Source: Siphonodentalium dalli (lineage: Eukaryota; Mollusca; Scaphopoda; Gadilida; Siphonodentaliidae). Taken from it: a stretch of DNA of 64,000 bases. Below are positions 48,930 through 61,522 of the stretch, piece by piece. A program made the translations under genes and the position numbers. Each line of letters starts with the position of its first letter. The first letter of the stretch is position 1. Location of the stretch: NCBI GenBank assembly GCA_032622095.1, contig CP136062.1, forward strand, positions 165,376,590 to 165,440,589, read 5' to 3'. The notes under the pieces were generated by a model. The model did not search any database, had not been told where the DNA came from, and worked only from the letters and a program-made list of their open reading frames with translations.

Positions 48930-49560
48930 TACTTACCTATTAAAGAACAGATAATCGATCGAAGTATAATTCTGCCTCAATTTTACCTATGCGAATGTAT
49001 CAGTTTATATAAGGAAAATTCATTCTATCTTTAGTCCCAACAAATGATGTCATTCGAGCCATCTTTCTTTAAGTCGAATAATCTACCAACATATAGCACT
49101 AAACATGATGAGGTCTTCGTCGAGAATTCATGTCCACCTCTGTTTTGCATAGTAAAAGCTACTTACCCATTAAAGAACAGATAATCCATCGAAGTATAGT
49201 TCTATCTCTCAATTTTACCTATGTGAATCATCTGTTTATATAAAAAGACATTAATTTATTCATTCTATCTTTAGTCCCACAAATGATGTCATTCGAGCCA
49301 TCTTTCTTTAAGTCGAATAATCTACCAACATATAGCACTAAACATGATGAGGTCTTCGTCGAGAATTCATGTCCACCTCTGTTTTGCATAGTAAAAGCTA
49401 CTTACCCATTAAAAAACAGATAATCCATCGAAGTATAGTTCTATCTCTCAATTTTACCTATGTGAATCATCTGTTTATATAAAAAGACATTAATTTATTC
49501 ATTCTATCTTTAGGTCCCAACAAAATGATGTCATTCGAGCCAAGTCGAATAATCTACTAT
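48930..49560 (+). repeat. tandem repeat of about 240 bp, Foldback B left arm (three copies)
   Basis: Units contain TTACCCATTAAAGAACAGAT, CATTCTATCTTTAGTCCCA and CGTCGAGAATTCATGTC. The mirrored region (about 59,090-59,510) has about one copy fewer, which accounts for most of the arm length difference. Confidence 0.75.
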
Positions 49561-50129
49561 TATTCGTCGAGAATTCATGTCGAGCTCTGTTTATATACAG
49601 TAACACATTAATTTACTCAAGCTATCTATACTCCCAAAAAATCATTCGAGCTATCTTGTTAAATGTCCTCGTATGCCTATCATAATGTACTCTCCCATTT
49701 TATCCGACGACATGAATAATATAAATCATGTCGACATATATCTGTACAAGACGACTAATTTATTCAACTAGGCTACCTAGCTTGGATCATATTTCAAAGA
49801 ACTCATTCGTTAACGACCCGTCCTTACAAAACCAGTAATTTAAAATACACCTGTCAAGTCGCTTATTTGAAGATCAACTTACCTTACGGTAAACATTCCA
49901 TACATTCCAATTATAATATATAAGCGAGTTAAATGCCCTATAAAGTCACGGATTTAAAACGCCTGGTGAGTTTAGTTAAATTATGATTTCAGATAACTTT
50001 TAATTAATTCATATCTTATTCAACCTATGTTCTGTATAATTTAAAACGATAAATTAGAATCAAGTTTGTATATTTATCGGAGCAAAACAATTATGAGATT
50101 ATACATGATTTTTAAAGTACTTGTCTTAA

Positions 50130-51440
50130 AGTGGCAATAAGAATTATGTATTATTAGGATACAGTATACTTTGTTCAAACCAGATGTCTTAAAATGGCAA
50201 TAAGTTTTATTTTATTATTTTATATATCTCACACTATTTATAAACAAGATGTCTTAAAAGGGCACTAAGATTTCATTTTATAATTTCACTGAATACCAAA
50301 AGTGTTTGAACATCACAGCCAAAAAAATTGTAATAATTTTACCTCAGAATTGTTAATAAATAGGTCTTCTTCACATATTAATTCTTAAAAGGGCGCTAAT
50401 AATTTAACTTAAATATGGTTGAAAATTTATCGTTAAATAAGGTTTATTATCTGCTTGTATGCAACTCTTCCAATCCCTCGTAATATTTGGAGACAGTATA
50501 CTATGTTCAACCCAGATGTCTTAAAATGGCAATAAGATTTATTTTATTATTTTATATATCTCACACTATTTATAAACAAGATGTCTTAAAAGGGCACTAA
50601 GATTTCATTTTATAATTTCAATACCAAAAGTGTTTGAACATCACAGCCAAAAAAATTGGAATAATTTTACCTCAGAATTGTTAATAAATAGGTCTTCTTC
50701 ACATCATAATTCTTAAAAGGGCGCTAATAATTTAACTTAAATATGGTTGATAATTTATCGTTAAAGAGCGTTTATTATCTGTTTGTATGCAACTCTTTCA
50801 ATCCCTCGTAATATTCGGATACAGTATACTTTGTTCATCCCAGATGTCTTAAAATGGCACGAAGATTTATTTTATTATTTTATATATCTCACACTATTTA
50901 TAAACAAGATGTCTTAAAAGGGCAATAAGATTTCATTTTATAATTTCAATACCAAAAGTGTTTGAACATCACAGCCAAAAAAATGGAATAATTTTACCTC
51001 AGAATTGTTAATAAATAGGTCTTCTTCACATCATAATTCTTAAAAGGGCGCTAATAATTTAACTTAACTATGGTTGATAATTTATCGTTAAAGAGCGTTT
51101 ATTATCTGTTTGTATGCAACTCTTTCAATCCCTCGTAATATTAGGATACAGTATAATTTGTTCATCCCAGATGTCTTAAAATGGCACTAAGATTTATTTT
51201 ATTATTTTATCTATTTATAAACAAGATGTCTTAAAAGGGCACTAAGATTTCATTTTATAATTTCAATACCAAAAGTGTTTCAATATCACAGCAAATAAAA
51301 TTGTAATAATTTTTCCTCAGAATTGTTAGTAAATAGGTCTTCTTCACATCATAATTCTTAAAAGGGTGCTAATAATTTAACTTAAATATGGTTGAAAATT
51401 TATGGTTAAAGAGCGCGTATTATCTGTTTGTATGCAACTC
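50130..51440 (+). repeat. tandem repeat of about 325 bp, Foldback B left arm (four copies)
   Basis: GATGTCTTAAAATGGCAATAAG recurs at about 50,188, 50,513, 50,842 and 51,168, each followed by TATAAACAAGATGTCTTAAAAG and TCTTAAAAGGGCGCTAATAA. Mirrored at 57,300-58,540, where one unit carries a deletion of about 80 bp near 57,665. Confidence 0.82.
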
Positions 51441-52547
51441 TTAATTACCAAAAAACGGATACTGTTACACTATTACACACAAATTTTTAGATAGTATATT
51501 ACAGTATCCAAATTAACATTGTTGCAATTTAGATTCTACGGAAAGTTATCTTTAAACATGCAAACTAAAAACAATAATCATAGTTTTACAATTTTTTATG
51601 TAAAATCTTATTTGTCTACACGTTATGGCTAAGCATATCGTAACAGTATATTTACATTTATCTAGCAAATGCGCTCTAATTTCTACAAATTAACATTCCA
51701 ATTCATAAATTGTTTTATTTTTGAAAAAAATATATACTGTAACAGTTTTGTTTACATACCAACTCGTATAGTTTAATAAATAAAGATAACACTTACCTGA
51801 TTATGGCAAATAATTCTGCTCTTAATCATAATGGCAACATGAGTTTGGAAAAACAAATGCTGCTGAATCCGTACGCAATTTAACATCAGATGTAAACATG
51901 CTCGGACAGAAACAATTCCAGGTCGTTCGTTTTTAAACTTACAATTGATGCAGGGAGAAGTGTCAGGCGTTAAGTTTCAACAAGCAGTGAATGGTCATTA
52001 TATATCTGATTAATTTACCTAGGTATACAACATAGCGCCTGTGTTGGCATCTGCACACACGCATAAAACTCATTAGTCGGTGCCCTATTGAGATTTGAAA
52101 ATTTTGAATAATTATTTATCACGCATTTATGTACAGATTTATATGATGAAAGCAAATATAAAATGCGTATATGCACACGACCAATATGTACTTTCAATGC
52201 TATGCCTATCAATAGTATGCAATTATCTCGCAGAATAAATCAAACAATAATATTAAGCTAATTATGTTAGTTGCACCATTACATCTGAAATTGCTCGATG
52301 TCGTTAGACTAGGTTAATATGTGTTTTATATGCATGTTCCCGTTCATTATCTGCACATTTTTAAATCTGCACGGAAATCTATCTACTAACATATTTGAAC
52401 GCACAATATAATTTGGATAGTTAAATCATACATCTTATCACTGGAAAAATGTGCTCTAAATCTGTTGGCAGGGCTATTTCAATATACAACATCATATGTA
52501 TTCAATGTTTCTAATATATAAATTATACCCCAAATTATCATACAAAA

Positions 52548-53370
52548 AATATGTTTTCAAGATGGCATCCAATATGCCTATTCAGAAATGCGAGCTTCAA
52601 AATATATCCTGATAAAATGTACACATTTGCTGTGATCATATATCACACAAATGGATGTATTAGCGTTTATAGCGTAATTCCTATGCTATCTCCATTACAA
52701 AAGATGGCTGCCGAAATGGCCATCGTTTACTTCAAGATACAGGGCTTAAAAATGTATTGCATTTTTACAAAGGCTCATATGCATCATTTAGGTTTGTAGT
52801 TTGTATAGTATATGCCAAATTATCATAAAATTTGTCATCACAAAAAAAACAATATATATTTTCAAGATGGCGTCCAATATGGCTATTCAGCAATGTCAGC
52901 TTCATAATATATCTTGATAAAATGTACACATTTGCTGTGATCATATATCGTACAACTGGATGTATTAGCGTTTATAGCGTAATTCCTATGCTATCTCCAT
53001 TACAAAAGATGGCTGCCGAAATGGCCATCGTTTACTTCAAGACACAGGGCTTAAAAATGTATTGCATTTTTACAAAGGCTCATATGCATCATTTAGGTTT
53101 GTAGTTTGTATAGTATATGCCAAATTATCATACAATTTGTCATCACAAAAAATATATATATATATATTTTCAAGATGGCGTCCAATATGGCTATTCAGAA
53201 ATGTCTGCTTCAAAATATATCTTGATAAAATGTACACATTTGCTGTGATCATATATCGTACAACTGGATGTATTAGCGTTTATAGCGTAATACCTATGCT
53301 ATCCCTACTACAAAATGGCTTCCAAAATGGCCACCTTTACTCTAAAATACAGAGCTTAAAATTACATGCA
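52548..53370 (+). repeat. tandem repeat of about 305 bp, Foldback B left arm (three copies)
   Basis: TTCAAGATGGCGTCCAATAT recurs at about 52,557, 52,861 and 53,169, with a fourth, diverged copy at about 53,959. Each unit also has AAGATGGCTGCCGAAATGGC or a variant. Mirrored at 55,380-56,205. The 82- to 115-codon ORFs are translations of these units. Confidence 0.85.
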
Positions 53371-54351
53371 TAATTTAGAAAGTTGATTTTGATTAGTTAT
53401 ACTACTTATTTCTTCAAAGAGTTAATATTTCCTTATTCTTATCACAGTTTAAAAAAACAATCGACAAAAATGTTCATTATGTATCATATAATGAGTTCTT
53501 GGTAGGCTATCTCATTGTACAACATATACGTATTTATATTTGTTTGTAATATCCAATGGAGTATTTCGTAAATAAAGTTGTCAAATGCTATAATACAATA
53601 TAAACTCTCAATATCAAAGTATTAAACAAACGAAAAAATAGTCACAGGGCCGTCCCATGGGGTAGAATCCATCTATTACATAACTCATACACAATATTAC
53701 TTCGTTTTAAACCGAGTTGTGTGGAACATCGACATTTTAATATCATTTTAATCAACCGTTCTAGAACAAATTACTTACACAATCTTTTCTTAAAAGCTGT
53801 TAAACAAATTGTCTACCTAATTCACAATTATTTTTTGCTAGGTTCGTAGTATTATCATATGGAGCGTATGTTCAAAAACGAAATTAGTAAGAAGGCTTTT
53901 TTTTTGGTAGTGGGAATGTGTCAGGGGTATATTCTGCTATAATTCACTTAATGCTATGTTTTCAAGATGGCGTCCAATATGGCAACTGAGAACTGTGAGC
54001 TTCAAAATATATCTGATAAATTGTATGCCTTAGTTAATATGATCACATAATTATGCGCTTGGCTGTCTTCGCGTTGATAACGTATTAGCAACGCTGACGC
54101 CATTATAAAATGGCAAACATTTACTTCAAAATATACAGCTTCAGAGAAATGTTCGGTAGTTTACAAAATAAGACCGAGTGATATTTTTTCTTTCTTCTCG
54201 AAATGTATGAACAAAACAAGAGATGATATACATTACAAACAACTGAAATGTAGTCAGTTGACGACCACTATACACAAAAATAAATTTGATTACTGCCAAC
54301 ACAGTGTCAGAATTGAAAAATAAATAGTAAATGTGTATCATATAGTGCATA

Positions 54352-54401
54352 AATATCATAAACACTGTAATTCAATGCGATATTACAGTGTTTATGATAT
54401 T
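54352..54401. other. palindrome centre of Foldback B
   Basis: AATATCATAAACACTGTAAT (54352-54371), the 10-bp loop TCAATGCGAT, then the exact complement (54382-54401). There is effectively no spacer between the 7-kb arms. Confidence 0.95.
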
Positions 54402-57400
54402 AATGCACTATATGATACACATTTACTATTTATTTTTCAATTCTGACACTGTGTTGGCAGTAATCAAATTTATTTTTGTGTATAGTGGTCGTCAACTGAC
54501 TACATTTAATTTGTTTGTAATGTATATCATCTCTTGTTTTGTTCATACATTTCGAGAAGAAAGAAAAAATATCACTCGGTCTTATTTTGTAAACTACCGA
54601 ACATTTCTCTGAAGCTGTATATTTTGAAGTAAATGTTTGCCATTTTATAATGGCGTCAGCGTTGCTAATACGTTATCAACGCGAAGACAGCCAAGCGCAT
54701 AATTATGTGATCATATTAACTAAGGCATACAATTTATCAGATATATTTTGAAGCTCACAGTTCTCAGTTGCCATATTGGACGCCATCTTGAATACATAGC
54801 ATTAAGTGAATTATAGCAGAATTTACCCCTGACACATTCCCACTACCAAAAAAAAAGCCTTCTTACTAATTTCGTTTTTGAACATACGAACATATGATAA
54901 TACTACGAACCTAGCAAAAAATAATTGTGAATTAGGTAGACAATTTGTTTAACAGCTTTTAAGAAAAGATTGTGTAAGTAATTTGTTCTAGAACGGTTGA
55001 TTAAAATGATATTAAAATGTCGATGTTCCACACAACTCGGTTTAAAACGAAGTAATATTGTGTATGGGATATGTAATAGATGGATTCTACCCCATGGGAC
55101 GGCTCTGTGACTATTTTTTCGTTTGTTTAATACTTTGATATTGAGAGTTTATATTGTATTATAGCATTTGACAACTTTATTTACGAAATACTCCATTGGA
55201 TATTACAAACAAATATAAATACGTATATGTTGTACAATGAGATAGCCTACCAAGAACTCATTATATGATACATAATGAACATTTTTGTCGATTGTTTTTT
55301 AAAACTGTGATAAGAATAAGGAAATATTAACTCTTTGAAGAAATAAGTAGTATAACTAATCAAAATCAACTTTCTAAATTATGCATGTAATTTTAAGCTC
55401 TGTATTTTAGAGTAAAGGTGGCCATTTTGGAAGCCATTTTGTAGTAGGGATAGCATAGGTATTACGCTATAAACGCTAATACATCCAGTTGTACGATATA
55501 TGATCACAGCAAATGTGTACATTTTATCAAGATATATTTTGAAGCTGACATTTCTGAATAGCCATATTGGACGCCATCTTGAAAATATATATATATATAT
55601 TTTTTGTGATGACAAATTGTATGATAATTTGGCATATACTATACAAACTACAAACCTAAATGATGCATATGAGCCTTTGTAAAAATGCAATACATTTTTA
55701 AGCCCTGTGTCTTGAAGTAAACGATGGCCATTTCGGCAGCCATCTTTTGTAATGGAGATAGCATAGGAATTACGCTATAAACGCTAATACATCCAGTTGT
55801 ACGATATATGATCACAGCAAATGTGTACATTTTATCAAGATATATTATGAAGCTGACATTGCTGAATAGCCATATTGGACGCCATCTTGAAAATATATAT
55901 TGTTTTTTTTGTGATGACAAATTGTATGATAATTTGGCATATACTATACAAACTACAAACCTAAATGATGCATATGAGCCTTTGTAAAAATGCAATACAT
56001 TTTTAAGCCCTGTATCTTGAAGTAAACGATGGCCATTTCGGCAGCCATCTTTTGTAATGGAGATAGCATAGGAATTACGCTATAAACGCTAATACATCCA
56101 TTTGTGTGATATATGATCACAGCAAATGTGTACATTTTATCAGCATATATTTTGAAGCTCGCATTTCTGAATAGGCATATTGGATGCCATCTTGAAAACA
56201 TATTTTTTGTATGATAATTTGGGGTATAATTTATATATTAGAAACATTGAATACATATGATGTTGTATATTGAAATAGCCCTGCCAACAGATTTAGAGCA
56301 CATTTGTCCAGTGATAAGATGTATGATTTAACTATCCAAATTATATTGTGCGTTCAAATATGTTAGTAGGTAGATTTCCGTGCAGATTTAAAAATGTGCA
56401 GATAATGAACGGGAACATGCATATAAAACACATATTAACCTAGTCTAACGACATCGAGCAATTTCAGATGTAATGGTGCAACTAACATAATTAGCTTAAT
56501 ATTATTGTTTGATTTATTCTGCGAGATAATTGCATACTATTGATAGGCATAGCATTGAAAGTAAATATTGGTCGTGTGCATATACGCATTTTATATTTGC
56601 TTTCATCATATAAATCTGTACATAAATGCGTGATAAATAATTATTCAAAATTTTCAAATCTCAATAGGGCACCGACTAATGAGTTTTATGCATGTGTGCA
56701 GATGCCAACACAGGCGCTATGTTGTATACATAGGTAAATTAATCAGATATATAATGACCATTCACTGCTTGTTGAAACTTAACGCCTGACACTTATCCCT
56801 TCATCAATTGTAAGTTTAAAAACGAACGACCTGGAATTGTTTCTGTCCGAGCATGTTTACATCTGATGTTAAATTGCGTACGGATTCAGCAGCATTTGTT
56901 TTTCCAAACTCATGTTGCCATTATGATTAAGAGCAGAATTATTTTCCATAATCAGGTAAGTGTTATCTTTATTTATTAAACTATACGAGTTGGTATGTAA
57001 ACAAAACTGTTACAGTATATATTTTTTTCAAAAATAAAACAATTTATGAATTGGAATGTTAATTTGTAGAAATTAGAGCGCATTTGCTAGATAAATGTAA
57101 ATATACTGTTACGATATGCTTAGCCATAACGTGTAGACAAATAAGATTTTACATAAAAAAATTGTAAAACTATGATTATTGTTTTTAGTTTGCATGTTTA
57201 AAGATAACTTTCCGTAGAATCTGAATTGCAACAATGTTAATTTGGATACTGTAATATACTATCTAAAAATTTGTGTGTAATAGTGTAACAGTATCCGTTT
57301 TTGGTAATTAAGAGTTGCATACAAACAGATAATACGCGCTCTTTAACGATAAATTTTCAACCATATTTAAGTTAAATTATTAGCACCCTTTTAAGAATTA

Positions 57401-60400
57401 TGATGTGAAGAAGACCTATTTACTAACAATTCTGAGGTAAAATTATTACAATTTTATTTGCTGTGATATTGAAACACTTTTGGTATTGAAATTATAAAAT
57501 GAAATCTTAGTGCCCTTTTAAGACATCTTGTTTATAAATAGATAAAATAATAAAATAAATCTTAGTGCCATTTTAAGACATCTGGGATGAACAAATTATA
57601 CTGTATCCTAATATTACGAGGGATTGAAAGAGTTGCATACAAACAGATAATAAACGCTCTTTAACAATTCTGAGGTAAAATTATTCCATTTTGGCTGTGA
57701 TGTTCAAACACTTTTGGTATTGAAATTATAAAATGAAATCTTATTGCCCTTTTAAGACATCTTGTTTATAAATAGTGTGAGATATATAAAATAATAAAAT
57801 AAATCTTAGTGCCATTTTAAGACATCTGGGATGAACAAAGTATACTGTATCCGAATTTTACGAGGGATTGAAAGAGTTGCATACAAACAGATAATAAACG
57901 CTCTTTAACGATAAATTATCAACCATATTTAAGTTAAATTATTAGCGCCCTTTTAAGAATTATGATGTGAAGAAGACCTATTTATTAACAATTCTGAGGT
58001 AAAATTATTCCAATTTTTTTGGCTGTGATGTTCAAACACTTTTGGTATTGAAATTATAAAATGAAATCTTAGTGCCCTTTTAAGACATCTTGTTTATAAA
58101 TAGTGTGAGATATATAAAATAATAAAATAAATCTTATTGCCATTTTAAGACATCTGGGTTGAACATAGTATACTGTCTCCAAATATTACGAGGGATTGGA
58201 AGAGTTGCATACAAGCAGATAATAAACCTTATTTAACGATAACTTTTCAACCATATTTAAGTTAAATTATTAGCGCCCTTTTAAGAATTAATATGTGAAG
58301 AAGACCTATTTATTAACAATTCTGAGGTAAAATTATTACAATTTTTTTGGCTGTGATGTTCAAACACTTTTGGTATTCAGTGAAATTATAAAATGAAATC
58401 TTAGTGCCCTTTTAAGACATCTTGTTTATAAATAGTGTGAGATATATAAAATAATAAAATAAAACTTATTGCCATTTTAAGACATCTGGTTTGAACAAAG
58501 TATACTGTATCCTAATAATACATAATTCTTATTGCCACTTTAAGACAAGTACTTTAAAAATCATGTATAATCTCATAATTGTTTTGCTCCGATAAATATA
58601 CAAACTTGATTCTAATTTATCGTTTTAAATTATACAGAACATAGGTTGAATAAGATATGAATTAATTAAAAGTTATCTGAAATCATAATTTAACTAAACT
58701 CACCAGGCGTTTTAAATCCGTGACTTTATAGGGCATTTAACTCGCTTATATATTATAATTGGAATGTATGGAATGTTTACCGTAAGGTAAGTTGATCTTC
58801 AAATAAGCGACTTGACAGGTGTATTTTAAATTACTGGTTTTGTAAGGACGGGTCGTTAACGAATGAGTTCTTTGAAATATGATCCAAGCTAGGTAGCCTA
58901 GTTGAATAAATTAGTCGTCTTGTACAGATATATGTCGACATGATTTATATTATTCATGTCGTCGGATAAAATGGGAGGGTACATTATGATAGGCATACGA
59001 GGACATTTAACAAGATAGCTCGAATGATTTTTTGGGAGTATAGATAGCTTGAGTAAATTAATGTGTTACTGTATATAAACAGAGCTCGACATGAATTCTC
59101 GACGAATAATAGTAGATTATTCGACTTGGCTCGAATGACATCATTTTGTTGGGACCTAAAGATAGAATGAATAAATTAATGTCTTTTTATATAAACAGAT
59201 GATTCACATAGGTAAAATTGAGAGATAGAACTATACTTCGATGGATTATCTGTTTTTTAATGGGTAAGTAGCTTTTACTATGCAAAACAGAGGTGGACAT
59301 GAATTCTCGACGAAGACCTCATCATGTTTAGTGCTATATGTTGGTAGATTATTCGACTTAAAGAAAGATGGCTCGAATGACATCTTTTGTTGGGACTAAA
59401 GATAGAATGAATTTTCCTTATATAAACAGATACATTCGCATAGGTAAAATTGAGGCAGAATTATACTTCGATGGATTATCTGTTCTTTAATAGGTAAGTA
59501 ACTCTTGTTATGTTAAAACAAAACATTTATTTAACGTTGGTTGTGCGACTTTTGATGTTTAAAAAGATTTGGAATATAAGTTGTTTGCGTTAACAGTCAA
59601 CAATGTTTCAAAAACAAATTTGCAATAAATGGATTAAAGTTTTATTTCATTTTCATATTTTGTTTTGACATATAAAGTTTGTGCTTGAATTTTGTTGACT
59701 ATGATTATAATATTTATATATTTTTTGGATTAAAGACAAAACATTTATTGTGTTTTACGATTATTGTGGTAATAAAAAGGGACTTTTGATACTTGCGAGC
59801 AAAACAGATAAAGATTTATTTGTTGTTAAATTGTTTCCGTTAACATTGAAATTGTTTTTTTTTAAATTTGGCTTTCATTTGATTAAGGATTTTCATTGAT
59901 TTTGAAGCATTATAACATATAACTTCAATTTTGTGGACGAAAAAGTCAATTAAATTGTGTTTTAATTGCTTTATCGTGCTTATACATTTAATATTTCATT
60001 AAAAGGGGGATATTTTTTTATTTTTTTGAAATATTGAATTTGTGTTGGAACTGAAATACGTTGTCTTCATATAAACCGAAAATACTCCCGTCATTCATAA
60101 TCATTAAAGGAACCGACAATGGTTATACATTTCGATTTCTATCACTATGAAATGGTGTTTTTGAAATGTGTTGCCTACTAATCTACAGAAGAACGTTCCT
60201 AAAAAAAGTTCAATGTGTTTAGACCTGTGGTTTTTACATGCATAGGTTTATTCGCTAACGAATATATCATTGTATCATTCATTAACATATATCAATCGTT
60301 TAACATCTATATTGAACTTAATAAAACAGATTATTCAAATGCACAGGGGAGCTAACTCTGTTCTTTATATTCCAATTAATATTTGTAGATTTACTCAGTA

Positions 60401-61266
60401 TATTTTAGGAAATGTTTGAATAACTTAGAAATAGTTTGCTTGAGTATAGCCTAGAAGAGGTATTTAAACACCAACCTAGAAATAGTTAGTCTGACTTTAA
60501 ATATTGATACATTTTTTTTGCCAGAAGATATTTCGACCAGACTGTCCATATCTTAAAAAATTTGATTATGTTTTTTTATATCTGTTTGTATACTAAGATT
60601 TATGTATCATTTATATTCATTAAAGGAACTAAGTGTCGGGTTCCACATTTCGATTTCTACGTGACTCTGTAATATCGAGTTTTATGAGATCGAATCGTGT
60701 TTCCTACAAATCTGCAATAATAAAGAAGAAAAGTTCCGCGGTAACAAATTTTCCATGTGGTTTTTTACATGCACGGGGTTATTCACTAAGGAATAATTCA
60801 TTTTAACATTTTCAATTTAACTAACTACTTTTGTATTATTTTACTAACCTATCATAACTAACCTACTAACTATATGCCTAGAAATAGTTACATATCACTA
60901 CATGTATTTAATCGGGCGTACTAAAATATTGACTATGCCTTCAAATAGTTACTAGCTATCTTGACTATAACATCTGCCTAGAAATAGTTTGCTTGACTAT
61001 ACCATTTGAATTAGATATACATCATTACCTATCATAAAATAGGTCGTATTGTAGCTTTGCTATGCTTTAAATAGGTACCAGTTAGTCTGACTATAACATC
61101 TGCCTAGAATGCGTATTGTAGCTTATCTATGCCTTCAAATAGTTACTAGTTAGTCTGACTATATCATCTGCCTAGAAATAGTTTCTAATTATGCAAATAG
61201 TTAGTCTGATATGTTCTCCTCCTTTATATATAACAAATATTCCCTCTATTTTATACTACTGACATT

Positions 61267-61522
61267 GTATACATGTATCTTTATACTATAGGTTTGCAAT
61301 CGAAAGTTTATAAATTGTGATGGGTGTGGGTGTAGGACAGAGGTTTATTTTTGACGTGAAAAGCATTTCACGGGGTATACCGACATTGTCAATTTACGAA
61401 ACTTTGTGGGTTGGATACAGTACGGATAATTTTGTCGTCACCTAATTATGGGAAATATTTGTCTGGTTCGATCTAGTGTATGGTGCTCGGGCTATGAACA
61501 GTAATTTGTTTGCTAACGTTTG
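61267..61522 (+). other. proposed retrotransposon leader, right of the Foldback B insertion
   Basis: Non-coding. Follows the right GACATT. No repeat recognised. Confidence 0.35.

Larger units (their letters stand above)
47157..61260. mobile_element. Foldback B: 14.1-kb near-perfect palindromic element, Polinton-like ends
   Basis: Begins AGTAGTATAAAATAGAGGG and ends CCCTCTATTTTATACTACT. It is flanked on both sides by GACATT (47151-47156 and 61261-61266), a perfect 6-bp duplication. The left arm (47,157-54,371) pairs with the right arm (54,382-61,260) around a loop of about 10 bp (54,372-54,381). The arms differ by scattered substitutions and by repeat-copy indels (left arm 336 bp longer). No ORF exceeds 115 codons and none resembles a transposase, integrase or DNA polymerase. 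AG...CT ends, a 6-bp duplication and long inverted repeats with internal tandem repeats match Maverick/Polinton hallmarks. The assignment is inference; the palindrome and duplication are directly visible. Confidence 0.88.

Noticed and set aside
52551-56201. Repeated ORFs (FSRWRPIWLF...TFAVIIYRTTGCISVYSVIPML) in both arms of Foldback B
   Set aside because: They follow the 305-bp tandem units and end at unit boundaries; no start context or family match. Kept only as a repeat description.
47157-61260. Pure assembly artefact explanation for the 14-kb palindrome
   Set aside because: Arms differ by substitutions and repeat-copy indels, and the ends carry a perfect 6-bp target duplication, which a foldback artefact would not create. 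Still needs long-read confirmation.
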